32,756 nt of DNA from Priapulus caudatus (Eukaryota > Priapulida > Priapulimorpha > Priapulimorphida > Priapulidae), in assembly GCF_000485595.1 (NCBI RefSeq), contig NW_014577395.1:170213-202968 (forward strand), written 5' to 3'. Position numbers and translations under genes: made by a program. This document shows positions 10,201 through 18,583 of this stretch, piece by piece. How positions within the stretch are numbered: position 1 is the stretch's first letter; the number at the start of each line of letters is the position of its first letter. Below the pieces are notes generated by a model. The model saw nothing but the letters and a program-made list of their open reading frames with translations. It had not been told where the DNA came from and ran no database searches.

Positions 10201-12437
10201 AAAGATATTACTGTAATACAGGCCAGATAATATGGTGCAATACACACAAAACGACATTAATCTTTTAAGATACTCTGCAAGAGTATAATAACACAAGAGT
10301 GAGACGACCCGATTCCTGCATTTTCAATCGATTTTTTCTTATCAAAATTTGCACACCAATAAAGGAGTCAAGTGTATACGTCCCCTCAGCTTATTATGAC
10401 CACCTAATCATCACCTTTGTGGTACTGATATTCGGTTTACATATATTATGCATAGCGTATTGCTGTAAATTGTATCTTGGCCCGAGCTTATTCGCACAAC
10501 TTTACGCTATAATGTGAAGGCTGATAAGACAAATTTGAAAGCCTATAGTGCGCCAATATTAGCAACCGACTGTTTCCAAATCATTCGTGCCCGATAGAGG
10601 TGTGAGAAGACAATCTAAATTTCGAATTTTTGACTCTCGTGAGGAACCGCGAGACGCAGCTCAAGTTATTGTGATCACGAACACAAGAAATTGACATAAC
10701 TATATGTAACATGCTTTTGCACGTGTTTCGCATGAAGTAGAATCAGCGGAGGCTATAGACTAGGGTTGTTGTGTACCAGTTAGAGTCTGGCGTAGACGCC
10801 AGACGGTCCGACATAATTGGGCGGCTGCATTGATCGTTACAGGCGCCAGTTGGATAAAGCGAGGTTTTTAGTTAGGCAGTTATCTAGGATGAAAGGGGCA
10901 AGGTAGGACGCACGTCTGGGAGAAATGGTACATGTCGCGTAGTGAGAGTACCGAATGTGTTTGTAGGAGTTTTTGGGGAATATAGAGGAGAGATGTAAAT
11001 AGTAAGAGGGGGATTCTGGTTCTGGCACGGAAGGTGAGCACATGCGGCGTATGCGACGTGTGCGCGTGCCTTTGTCTCTTTGTGCGATAGTGTCAAAGAT
11101 GTGTCTCACGCTGTAATGAGAGTATTATAAAGTCTTATAATGCCGCGTTAGCAACACACAGTTTGGTTTTACTTCAACATCATTCTAACATGAACGGCCA
11201 CATTCCTCGTTACACTATCTTACATAAGTAATAATACAATAATACACAATATTCTCTGATCAGTAGTCTGCAGTAAGTATACCATTACGCATGCGAGGTA
11301 ATCAAGTACATTAAACCCCTATCGGGAGCACAACATGATTTGGAACAGTCCAGCTTGCTAAATATTGGCGCCACTATAGCTTCAAAATTTGTTTTAACAC
11401 CTCACACAATAGCAGTAAATTGTGCGAATTAAGCTCGTGCGAGATTACGATTTACAGCAATACGCTAGCAAATATATGAAAACGAATATCAGTACCACGA
11501 AGGTGAGTGATTAGTGGCCATAATAAGCTGAGGAATGTATACACTTGCTTCTTTATTGGTGGCAAATTTTAATGAAAAAAATCAGTTAAAAATGCTGGAA
11601 TCGGGTGTGTTACTCTTGTGTTATTATCTACTCTTGATACTTGCCATAATACTAAAACTAAATGAGAGTTCGATGCAATTAAACAGGGGCGTAAATCCGT
11701 ACTGAGGAGTGGGGGGGATGATCGGCGATAGCCGCGGGCGAAATTAACCTTGGCTGCCGGAGGCAGGCCCGCGTACCGTAGGCATACCAGTGCTAGGGGG
11801 GTCTGGGGAAATAACCCCCCAGAAAATTTTGAAATATTTAAGCCATTTTCCTGCAATCTGAGGCATACTGTGGGCCATATCCTCATGTCTGATGACACTA
11901 TCTCAATCCTAGACTCAACCCTACAAGTTAGGATTCAAAACACTTGTCATGACTTTTCAGAGAGCGTACACAGTTAGGTTACTATAGTAATAATACATGT
12001 ATTAAAACACAGGTAAGAATTGCAATTTCTCACAATTTCACATGTTTTTGTATGTTTGCAACCATACCTTTTGGCTATTCTTTTTCTTCTTTTTTTTGAA
12101 TCTCAAGGTGGGATATTTGTACAGGCCATCCCCCCTCCTTCAAGAGCGGGCGGATGCATCCCTCCATCAGGGGTTTACGCCCCTGCAACTAAACATAACT
12201 TGAGAAATTTAATAAAAATAATATCCTCTGGTATTTAGAAGAAATTTCCTGGTATTTCTCATCAATATGACTGTGTCATTAAAATAGCATCATTCTCACC
12301 TAATCTGCAGAGGTGTATCTGGTTGCTTTCATAGTTAGAGCAGGAGGATGCTCCACCAATGCTAGAGCCAGAATTCGATTTCTGCCGGTGATATCTGTTG
12401 CTCACACTCACTGGGCTGGAGCTTCGCCTTCTTATAT
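4165..12437 (-). CDS. Miga: Mitoguardin (Miga/FAM73 family), spliced gene, 5' end missing
   Basis: Mitoguardins are outer-mitochondrial-membrane proteins that promote mitochondrial fusion, tether mitochondria to ER and lipid droplets, and bind lipid through the C-terminal domain. I rebuilt 11 exons whose GT/AG sites and phases all agree. In transcript order they are 12300-12437, then five exons read from the clean copy at 1719-1810, 1397-1545, 1095-1185, 764-873 and 186-345 (noisy counterparts at about 9918-10019, 9567-9728, 9257-9350, 8918-9034 and 8311-8480), then 7704-7805, 7395-7529, 4896-4949, 4566-4682 and 4165-4347. They encode about 442 residues. Family hallmarks include LRTEMLRC, WFADTGREI, DAFEDLENPP, NRWLSNGFKE, WSVLKAKRR and HISEHVSPVLAWGFLGP. 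Vertebrate homologues are about 600 aa, so roughly the first 150 residues, including the N-terminal membrane segments, are missing. I found no convincing exon for them between 12438 and 22992. A phospho-FFAT-like DFVSATE lies in the fourth exon listed. Family assignment is from recognition; no search was run. Confidence 0.9.
4566..4682 (-). CDS. Miga: Mitoguardin exon (HISEHVSPVLAWGFLGP)
   Basis: This 117-bp phase-0 exon has acceptor TTTTAAG and donor GTACGT. It encodes QPNGFIAHFYHISEHVSPVL then AWGFLGPRSRLKELCELFK, a signature block of mitoguardin C-terminal domains. Confidence 0.93.
4896..4949 (-). CDS. Miga: Mitoguardin exon (ALLTAVWSVLKAKRRRLK)
   Basis: This 54-bp micro-exon, phase 0 on both sides, has acceptor TCTTACCAG and donor GTAAAA. 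It encodes ALLTAVWSVLKAKRRRLK, the conserved WSVLKxKR helix. The preceding 2.4-kb intron holds both satellite arrays. Confidence 0.9.
5357..6130. repeat. ~308-bp tandem satellite, about 2.5 copies
   Basis: Copies start with ATGGCCATTTTC/ATTTCC at 5357, 5668 and 5976, a spacing of 311 and 308. Each carries AGTGGGCGTGGCTC (AGTTGGCG in the third), AACATGTGGGTCAAACGG and CAAAACCCCTGTGATATG. The third copy is cut off after TTATCGTTGACCGTAG, where a GACGGACAGACGGACG motif and the next array begin. It lies in a mitoguardin intron. Confidence 0.9.
6165..6720. repeat. 62-bp minisatellite with palindromic core CCAACGTTGG
   Basis: The core (C)CAACGTTGGCC recurs near 6226, 6288, 6350, 6412, 6470, 6532, 6601 and 6640, mostly 62 bp apart, with CATGCAGCCAACCAC and GTGACCATGCC between. 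The later units are more diverged. Open frames here on both strands are by-products of the repeat. Confidence 0.9.
7008..7063. repeat. Short imperfect inverted repeat
   Basis: CGAGGCCTCATAGCGCCTCG and GCGCGAAGCACCGAGGCAGC contain inverted GCCTCG/CGAGGC segments; possibly the end of a small element adjoining the GA tract. Confidence 0.35.
7106..7365. repeat. GA / CAGAGA purine tract next to a mitoguardin splice donor
   Basis: (GA)n grades into (CAGAGA)n. In transcript sense (minus strand) this is a ~260-nt CU-rich tract starting about 30 nt after the donor of exon 7395-7529. The open frames across it are low-complexity. Confidence 0.9.
7395..7529 (-). CDS. Miga: Mitoguardin exon (DAFEDLENPPSSVLAVMQNRW)
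   Basis: This 135-bp phase-0 exon follows TTTGTAG and ends before GTAGGG. It encodes VQEMSFVDIALDFILLDAFE then DLENPPSSVLAVMQNRW and LSNGFKET, the most conserved block of the Miga domain. The donor is followed within about 30 nt by a long CU-rich tract in transcript sense (the GA-rich repeat at 7106-7365 on the plus strand). Confidence 0.93.
7704..7805 (-). CDS. Miga: Mitoguardin exon (DPKDFIVLLYNEML)
   Basis: This 102-bp exon, phase 0 on both sides, runs from acceptor CTGACAG to donor GTATGA. It encodes DPKDFIVLLYNEMLLYVKD then GENWDDIMEELEGRG. It is the first clean in-place exon 3' of the noisy A2 block, and it joins in frame to the exon ending HGDK. Confidence 0.9.
8110..11360. repeat. 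Block A2: indel-ridden copy of A1 at the position gene order requires
   Basis: This is the same sequence as 29-3089 with scattered one- and two-base insertions and fewer deletions or substitutions, in introns and exons alike. All five mitoguardin exons here are frameshifted (about 8311-8480, 8918-9034, 9257-9350, 9567-9728 and 9918-10019). The error style looks like raw single-molecule long-read sequence used to fill a gap. Clean sequence resumes near 11360. Confidence 0.88.
10279..11635. mobile_element. Non-autonomous Mutator-like (MULE-type) element with ~316-bp inverted termini
   Basis: Left arm about 10279-10599 (noisy) and right arm about 11305-11635 face each other around roughly 650 bp with no transposase frame. 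A 9-bp direct repeat, GATACTTGC, flanks it (11636-11644 on the right; the exact left copy is seen in A1 at 2055-2063, with a noisy version at about 10268-10278). Long TIRs plus a 9-bp target-site duplication are characteristic of Mutator-like elements. It sits in the mitoguardin intron between the exons at 12300-12437 and about 9918-10019. Confidence 0.8.
11684..12185. mobile_element. hAT-like non-autonomous element
   Basis: Termini CAGGGGCGTAAATCC and, inverted, CAGGGGCGTAAACCCC match the CAGNGGCG style of hAT ends. It is flanked by 8-bp near-duplicates CAATTAAA (11676-11683) and CAACTAAA (12186-12193). It is 502 bp with no transposase. Internally it has GGGGGGTCTGGGGAAATAAC, shared in style with the nested element at 25452-25598. 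Confidence 0.82.
12300..12437 (-). CDS. Miga: Mitoguardin exon, Ser/Arg-rich linker (most upstream exon found)
   Basis: This 138-bp exon starts after acceptor TATCCTAG and ends at donor GTGAGA, phase 1 on both sides. It encodes an Arg/Ser-rich stretch beginning IRRRSSSPVSVSNRY and ending IHLCRL. Its last base plus the first two bases of the next exon (GG, 1809-1810) make a Gly codon, giving ...CRL-GMEGLEHA, which fits the family. It lies in clean sequence, just past an hAT-like element, and anchors the gene's orientation. The sequence alone is low complexity, so identification rests mainly on phase and position. Confidence 0.7.
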
Positions 12438-12778
12438 CTAGGATATGACATGATATTGCAAAACATTGAAAGAAGTTATTATAATATTATGATCTGATAA
12501 ATTATTATAGACGCTGGGACATTTGCTTCTTGTAGCATGGTTACTCACTTTTAATTCAAATAACTGAACACCTAATCGCACAACCAATGTCAGTGGCAGA
12601 TAATGCGCTTCATGCAACAACATAGAACTACCGGGTATATATGTGCTCATGCACACACATTATAATCCATTTATAGATCCTGTTACAGTTATAATAACTT
12701 GAACAGATACGAAAGTGTGCAGTGATAATAACTGAATTGTATAAAATTATTTATGCTTTAGTAAAACAGATAAAAAGG
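12438..12778. other. Mitoguardin intron remnant, nothing recognised
   Basis: AT-rich sequence between the 12300-12437 exon and the B1 palindrome. The minus-strand open frame here lacks family residues and acceptor/donor phasing. Confidence 0.5.
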
Positions 12779-13524
12779 GAAATTCGTTCATTTACTAGCC
12801 TTATAATACCTACGATTTACTACGGCGTAACTCATCCAACTTGAGCTCAAATCGAGCACAGTACATTCGCCATACAATCGGCGAAATCGTTTCCTCGTAG
12901 ACACCGCACATCCGGAGATACAGCCTAAAACGTACGACACGATTCTCCATCTTTGGCCATCAATCCAGCCCATTGCGCGCCTATAATTCAGACAAAAGGC
13001 CAGCAACACGCCGCGCAGTCGCTGTGTTTGCTCTCTCGATAGCTGAATGTAGCGATGTGGCTCGCGGGAGATTGGAGATCGACGCAACACTCGACGAGCT
13101 AATCATGCGGTTTGGCGTGCGTGCTGAAGGCATGCAGCTATGTACAAAGGTGGCCTGTGTAGGCTGTGTACCGGGTCAAAGGTTATCTCGCCGAGTGTTG
13201 CTGCCTAATCTCCCAGCGAGCCACATGCCTCGCTCAGTGAGGCAATAGCGGCGTTAGGTAGCTGCTTTTGTTTGAATTATAGGCGCGCAATGGGCTGGAT
13301 TGATGGCCAAAGAATGGAGAATCGTGTCGTACGTTTTAGGCTGTATCTCCGGATGCGGGTGTCTACGAGAAACGATTTCGCACGATGATTGGCGAATGTA
13401 CTGTGTCCGATTTGAGCTCAAGTTGGATGAGTTACGCGTAGTAGAATCGTGCAGTATTATAAGGCTAGTAATGACGAATTTCCCTTGTTTATTGATGTCA
13501 CACTCCGTCCCTATTATCTACTCC
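12779..13524. repeat. Block B1 long palindrome (inverted repeat, arms ~230 bp or more)
   Basis: The left arm begins GGGAAATTCGTTCATTTACTA and the right arm ends as its complement at 13493. Matching segments continue inward: GCGCGCCTATAATTCA at about 12974 and inverted at 13273, and GAGATT...CAACACTCG inverted around 13070/13200. The centre is near 13135. The right flank ends CTATTATCTACTCC (13511-13524), close to the termini of the Mutator-like element. A noisy copy lies at about 15760-16640. Confidence 0.8.
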
Positions 13525-14228
13525 TGATGTAATATAATAAATAGGTCAATTCAAATGGTCCTGTAATAAGCGCGAAGTATCTTTTACAAACTGTACGACT
13601 TACTGCTACTGTTGGCTATTCTCTTTTCCAGATTACAATGTAGGAGACGACTTTTTCCATTCGTTATGGATGGGCGCGGCCATATTGCAGAGAGAGTGAA
13701 AGAACTAGTCGATTATTCTTCACATAAGTTGTTAGTTTTTATTTGTTTATAAATGGAGCGTTATTACAGCTAAAAGTTATTCAGTTATTAAACGTTTTAA
13801 TAAATGTTTATATTGTACAAAATAAAAATATATCATACTGGTTCATGATCTCAAGCGGCTATGGTAATATCATTATAATGAATACGATTTATTTTTCGCG
13901 CGACTCACGCAAGCATGGCGCTAACGGAGATGTTTTGAGTTCGTTGCATGTACAATACATCATTATATGGATATGTATTATGATTTTATTCGTTATCGCA
14001 CTGTAAGAAAGGTGAGTTTAACTTTGAATATTGACCTCGCAGTATTAGTTACGCAATGTCTTCATGTACTAGCTTGTTTGAGGTATCGTATATCCCACAT
14101 GGGCCAACAACAGCCCACCTATAACACCATCATCCATATCATTCCATGGCACAATCCTAGTTTACTGCGTAGCACCTCTGAATAGTCAATTTAGTGTAGC
14201 ACCGCACGTACATGCGAAAACACATTTA
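13525..14228. other. AT-rich spacer between B1 palindrome and the next palindrome
   Basis: No exon or RNA recognised. The same stretch recurs with indels at about 16640-17392. Confidence 0.5.
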
Positions 14229-14461
14229 CGGCATCCGAAACCACAGCACTTTGAGCGTTTGCAACTGTAAACACACGCCGCCGCCATTGCGCGCACACTG
14301 ACACATAAATATATGGCTGTTGCTCCTGCGAAGGCGGTACCGTCGCCGATTATTTTTCCCCCTTAAAGTCACGTACTGACGGTACTGACGCCCTGATTGG
14401 TTGAGCTTGTTTTCTTGGTCTTGCGATATACACAGCACATCCAAATTTTTAATTTTAATAT

Positions 14462-14530
14462 AGTGGCAGCAGCTCAACGGGTAGTGCGCTGCCCAAGTAT
14501 GAATGTCGCGGGATCGAATCCCATCCGTTT
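14462..14530 (+). repeat. tRNA-like sequence (SINE head candidate)
   Basis: AGCTCAACGGGTAGTGCGCT resembles a tRNA D-arm/A box, and GGGATCGAATCCC resembles a TPsiC arm/B box, about 30 nt apart. It lies inside the 14315-14912 insertion. No clear acceptor-stem pairing was seen, so I do not call a functional tRNA. Confidence 0.55.
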
Positions 14531-14685
14531 TCTAATTATTTCCTGTTTTCTGTATTTTTCTATTTTTATCTGTTTAACATTTTTTTTCCAATTAAGAAAT
14601 ATTAACATTATTTATTTACAACATTTTAATAACAACAATTAATTTTTACAACAATTAAAATTAAATTTTATTAATTTAATAGAGT

Positions 14686-14768
14686 TAGGCTTAGGGTAGG
14701 TTAGGCTTAGGGTTAGGGTTAGGGTTAGGGTTAGGGTAGGGTTAGGGGTTAGGGTTAGGGTTAGGGTT
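14686..14768 (+). repeat. Interstitial telomere-like (TTAGGG)n tract
   Basis: About a dozen TTAGGG units with variants (TTAGGC, TAGGG, TTAGGGG). The unit equals the usual metazoan telomere repeat. A short TTTAGGGTTAGGGG recurs at 15163-15176 across the gap. Confidence 0.9.
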
Positions 14769-15015
14769 TCGTATATTCGTATAAAATCGTATATATAAAT
14801 ACGTACCAAAAGGCAACGGTAGTTATTATTCGCCGATAGATGGCGCTGCATCACTACCGTGAGTTGAAGAGAAAAAAATTCGGCGACGTACCGTCGCAGG
14901 AAGCAACCAGCCTAAATTATAGCAGGTGAGAAACGCGCGATCCCAAAAATTCGCTGATCGACGGCTCGCTGTATTTCTTTGACGAATTAACACAAATACA
15001 TCAACAACAGCTTCC

Positions 15016-15040
15016 NNNNNNNNNNNNNNNNNNNNNNNNN
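15016..15040. other. Assembly gap of exactly 25 N
   Basis: Twenty-five N follow the left arm of a palindrome (14921-15015 equals the complement of about 22550-22645). A fixed short N run next to noisy sequence suggests an automated gap-filling step left unresolved. Confidence 0.95.
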
Positions 15041-15094
15041 AGTGGCAAATGGCCGGCAGCCGGCATATGATCTGACCGGGGCTCCCGGGCCGCG

Positions 15095-15225
15095 GTCTTC
15101 GATTTCCTAATGCCAGGCAGTTTTTAATTTCAGCGTTATCTCAAGTAAACAAAGGTTTAGAGTTTAGGGTTAGGGGTGTAGGAAAACTGCCGGGGCATTT
15201 AGGAAATCGAAGACCATGCCTCGGC
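15095..15225. repeat. Inverted repeat beside the gap
   Basis: GGTCTTCGATTTCCTAATGCC (15095-15115) and, inverted, GGCATTTAGGAAATCGAAGACC (15195-15216) frame a loop with TTAGGGTTAGGGG. Arms are about 40 bp including AGGCAGTTTT/AAAACTGCC. Confidence 0.7.
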
Positions 15226-15759
15226 TGCAGGGAATGATAGCCACAGCGGTTAGTAAAACCATAGATATTTTTATATTTCATTTCTGATGTGGGACAGGCA
15301 GTGTTGTGTCCTTCACTATTGCTTGTTTACTACTACCAAAATTGCATGCAGATCACAAGTAAAGCATTGCCTCTCATAAACCAGAAACGCTAATACAAAC
15401 TCGTCCCAAGCTATGTCTGGTTGATATTAGATGAGCTTTTTTCCTTTTCTGCAGACTCGCTCCAGCTTGCCTCGCCCTCGAATCCCCGCATGCCACGTTG
15501 AGACTTTGGCCCGGCGGTGACGCCTACGTAAATAGCCAGGCTACTAAGACCAAGTTATTGTGCACTCCGAGTGCAACTCGACAACGATCACCTTGCTTCG
15601 TCGACTGGAGTTAGCCACAAATGCAAAACTCGGTTAGTGTGATAGGAGAGATGTGAGCAGACATGTCGGATCTTCATGAATGGGACAAACAAGAACACAC
15701 CATGCTGCATGAGACAGCTTATCTATTAACACGCACGATAAAAATAACAAGAGATAAAA

Positions 15760-16640
15760 TGTAATCAGGAGTAGAGTAATAGGAAGCGAGTGTGACATCC
15801 AATAAACAAGGGAATTTCGTTCATTTACTAGCCCTGTATAATACCTACGCATTTACTTACGCGTAACTCATCTAACTTGAGCTCAAATCGGACACAGTAC
15901 ATTCGCAATCATCGCTGCGAAATCGCTTTCCTTGTAGACACCGGCCAATCCGGAGATACAGCCTAAATACGTACGACACGATTCTCCATTCTTTGCGCCA
16001 ATCAATCCCAGCCCAGTGCGCGCCTATAATTCAGACAAAAACGGCGCTAGCCAACACGGCGCGCCAGTCGCTGCTGTTGCTCTCTCGGATAAGTGAATGT
16101 AGCCCGATGTGGCTGCGGGGAGATTGGAGATCGAGCGCAACACTCGGACACGCTAATTCATGCTGGTTTGGCGTGCGTGGCCGCTGAAAGGCATGCAGCC
16201 TATGTCAAAGGTGGCCTGTGCTAGCTGTGTACCGGCGTCAAAGGTTATCTCGCGAGTGTTGCTGCCTAATCTGCGCAGCGAGCCACATGGCCTCGCTCAG
16301 TGAGCGAAGTAAGCGGCAGTTTAGGTAGCTGCGTTTTGTTTTGAATTATAGGCGCGGCAATGGCGCCTGTGATTGAAGGCAAAGAATGGAGGAATCGTGG
16401 GTCGTACGGTTTTAGGCTGTATCTCGGATTGCGAGGGGAGGTGTCTACGAAGAAACGATTCGCACGATGGATTGGCGAATGTTCACTGTGTGCCGATTTG
16501 AGCTCAAGTTGGAGAGTTACGCGTTAGTAGAATTCGTAGGTAGGTATAGGCCTTAGTAAATGACGATGTGGCGGCGCGTTGGTTTGATTGACTGTGCACA
16601 CTCCTCGCCTTTTGTGTTATTATCTGACCTCCTGATGTAA
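15760..16640. repeat. Noisy copy of the B1 palindrome (B2)
   Basis: Same arms as 12779-13524 with added bases. Here the left flank (about 15640-15808) is itself the inverted copy of the right flank, so the palindrome appears longer than in B1. Confidence 0.7.
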
Positions 16641-17392
16641 TATAATAAACGTAGGTCAATTCAGAACATGGTCCTGTAATAACTGCGCGAAGTATCTTTT
16701 ACAAAACTGTACGACTTCACTTGGCCTAACTGTTGGCCTATCTCTTTTGCCAGATTACAATGTAGGCAGACGACTTTTTCCATTCGTTATGTGATGGACG
16801 GGCGCGGCCAATATTCGCAGAGCAGAGTGAAAGAACTAGTCGCATGATTCTTCACATAGTTGTAGTTTTTATTTTATAAAATGGAGCGTTGATTACAGCT
16901 AAAAGTTATTCAGTTATTAAACGTTTTAATAAATGTTTATATTGTACGAAAATAAAAAATAGGTATCATACTGGTGCATTGATCTCACGGCTATCCGTAA
17001 TATCATGGTGATAATGGATTACGATTTATTCTTTCGCGCGACTCACGCAAGCATGCGACTGACGGCAGAAGTTTTGAGTTACGTTTGCCATGGTACAATA
17101 CATCATTACTACTGGATATTGTATTATGAATTTTATTCGTTATCGCACTGTAAGAAAGGTGAGTTTAACTTTGAATATCTGCACCTCGCAGTATTTAGTT
17201 ACGCAATGTCTCATGCTACTAAGCTTGTTTGAGGTATCGTATATCCCACATGGGCCCACAACAGCACCACCTATAACCACCATCATCCAATTCATGCCAT
17301 GCCACAATCCTAGGTTTACTGGCGTAGCACCGGCTGAATAGTCAATTTAGTGTAGCACCGCAGCGTTACATGCGAAAACACATTTACGGCAT

Positions 17393-18145
17393 CGCGCGAA
17401 CACCACAGGCACCTTGGAGCGTTGGTGTCAACTGTGAAAACACACTGCCGCCGCCATTGCGGCGCACCCTCGACACATAAAGTAATATAGCAGGGGCGTG
17501 AGGAAAGCGCGCATCCCAACAAATTCGCTCGACCCGCGTCGGCGTGTATTCTGCTTACGAAGGAGTTTCACGCACGACAAATACGACCGGACACAGTTCC
17601 AGGCTTTGCCTGCTAATTGAGAGTACAGTGTTCACTTGCTCGGTTGGGGCTGTAGAAATATTGATGTGCTCACTTGCAAAACCGAGGCTTGTGGGTGCAC
17701 GGCGAAAGTCACACGAAAGACTGGTCGAAATTCGTCGCGTCACCGCATCGCGGCCATGTACTTAAGCTTGTTACAATCACGTGCGCGAAGTTGCTAGCGA
17801 ACGCGCCGAGACTTTCGGACAGTCTTTGTGTGAATTCGCGTGGACACAGCTCGGTTTTGAAGTGAGACATAATAGTTCGACAGAAACCAAGGGGGAACAC
17901 TGTACTTCATTAGCAGCCAAGAGCGAAGGCTGTATTGATGTGCTGATTTGTGTTGAGAATCGTGAAGAAAGTTTACAGGCCGAGCGGTCGACCGCGAATT
18001 TTTGGGATCGCCGCGCTTTCTCACCTGGCTAGGATATTTATGTGTCAGGGGCTGTCGGCGCGCAAATCGGCGGGCGGGCGTGCGGGGGCTGTGCTTTACA
18101 GTTGAAACGGCTCCAAGTGCCTTGTGGTCCGAAACTAGCGACCGA
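17393..18145. repeat. Noisy full view of the palindrome upstream of NOP53
   Basis: The left arm (CACACTGCCGCCGCCATTGC...) and right arm (CGCGCAAATCGGCGGG...) are complementary around a centre near 17775, which holds CATGTACTTAAGCTTGTTAC. In the clean assembly the two arms are split between 14229-15015 and 22273-22725. Confidence 0.75.
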
Positions 18146-18444
18146 TCATTGCCACTCCAAAATTAAAAAACACGGGTTGTAACTGTAGATGACTGCCTAA
18201 TTGCCAGAACACCTGTCCTGCCCGCCCTTTCGGCTTCACTCTGGCCCACTTGTTCCCCATATGGTTGATATGCGATATTTTTAGCGAATGTTCCTGTGCG
18301 TAATTAAGATTTGTTAGTAAAATGTCGTTGAGTATTTTGTAGCTCACGAGGAGCTTCGGCCATTCATCAGGATGACTTCATCGCAAGCTTGTAAGAATCG
18401 GTAACTTGTAAAGATCGCCTGCGCGGCTAGGTCTAAGTAGGATC

Positions 18445-18583
18445 ATGCAGACAAACTGGTAACAAGAAAGAAGAGGCCAAAGTTTTGGCTAAGGGAAAGG
18501 AAGCAAGAAGACTGCCGGAGAAAGGCTAAACGATACACGGAGATTGAGAGCACTTGGAGCGGACAAGGTGGAAGAGAGAACAG
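18445..18583 (+). other. Artefactual noisy copy of NOP53 exon 1
   Basis: ATGCAGACAAACTGGTAACA lacks one G of the clean ATGGCAGAC, so the frame is lost at codon 2. More indels follow, and the donor has an inserted base (ACAG-CGTATGA). I judge it the same locus as 22993-23122, not a second gene. Confidence 0.8.

Larger units (their letters stand above)
14315..14912. mobile_element. 598-bp TIR insertion carrying tRNA-like and telomere-like sequence
   Basis: Left end GGCTGTTGCTCCTGCGAAGG and inverted right end GGCTGGTTGCTTCCTGCGAC form TIRs of roughly 40 bp, with small differences. Flanks are TAAATATAT (14306-14314) and TAAATTAT (14913-14920). The empty site, CATAAATATATAGCAGG, is seen as the complement in the clean copy near 22635-22652 and, with noise, near 17475-17490. 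The superfamily is undecided (8-9-bp duplication). Confidence 0.78.

Noticed and set aside
14462-14530. Functional tRNA gene
   Set aside because: A- and B-box-like words are present but I see no acceptor stem or standard anticodon arm; more likely a SINE-type remnant.
14686-14768. A true chromosome end
   Set aside because: The tract is short, has variant units and lies inside a TIR-bounded insertion with normal sequence on both sides.
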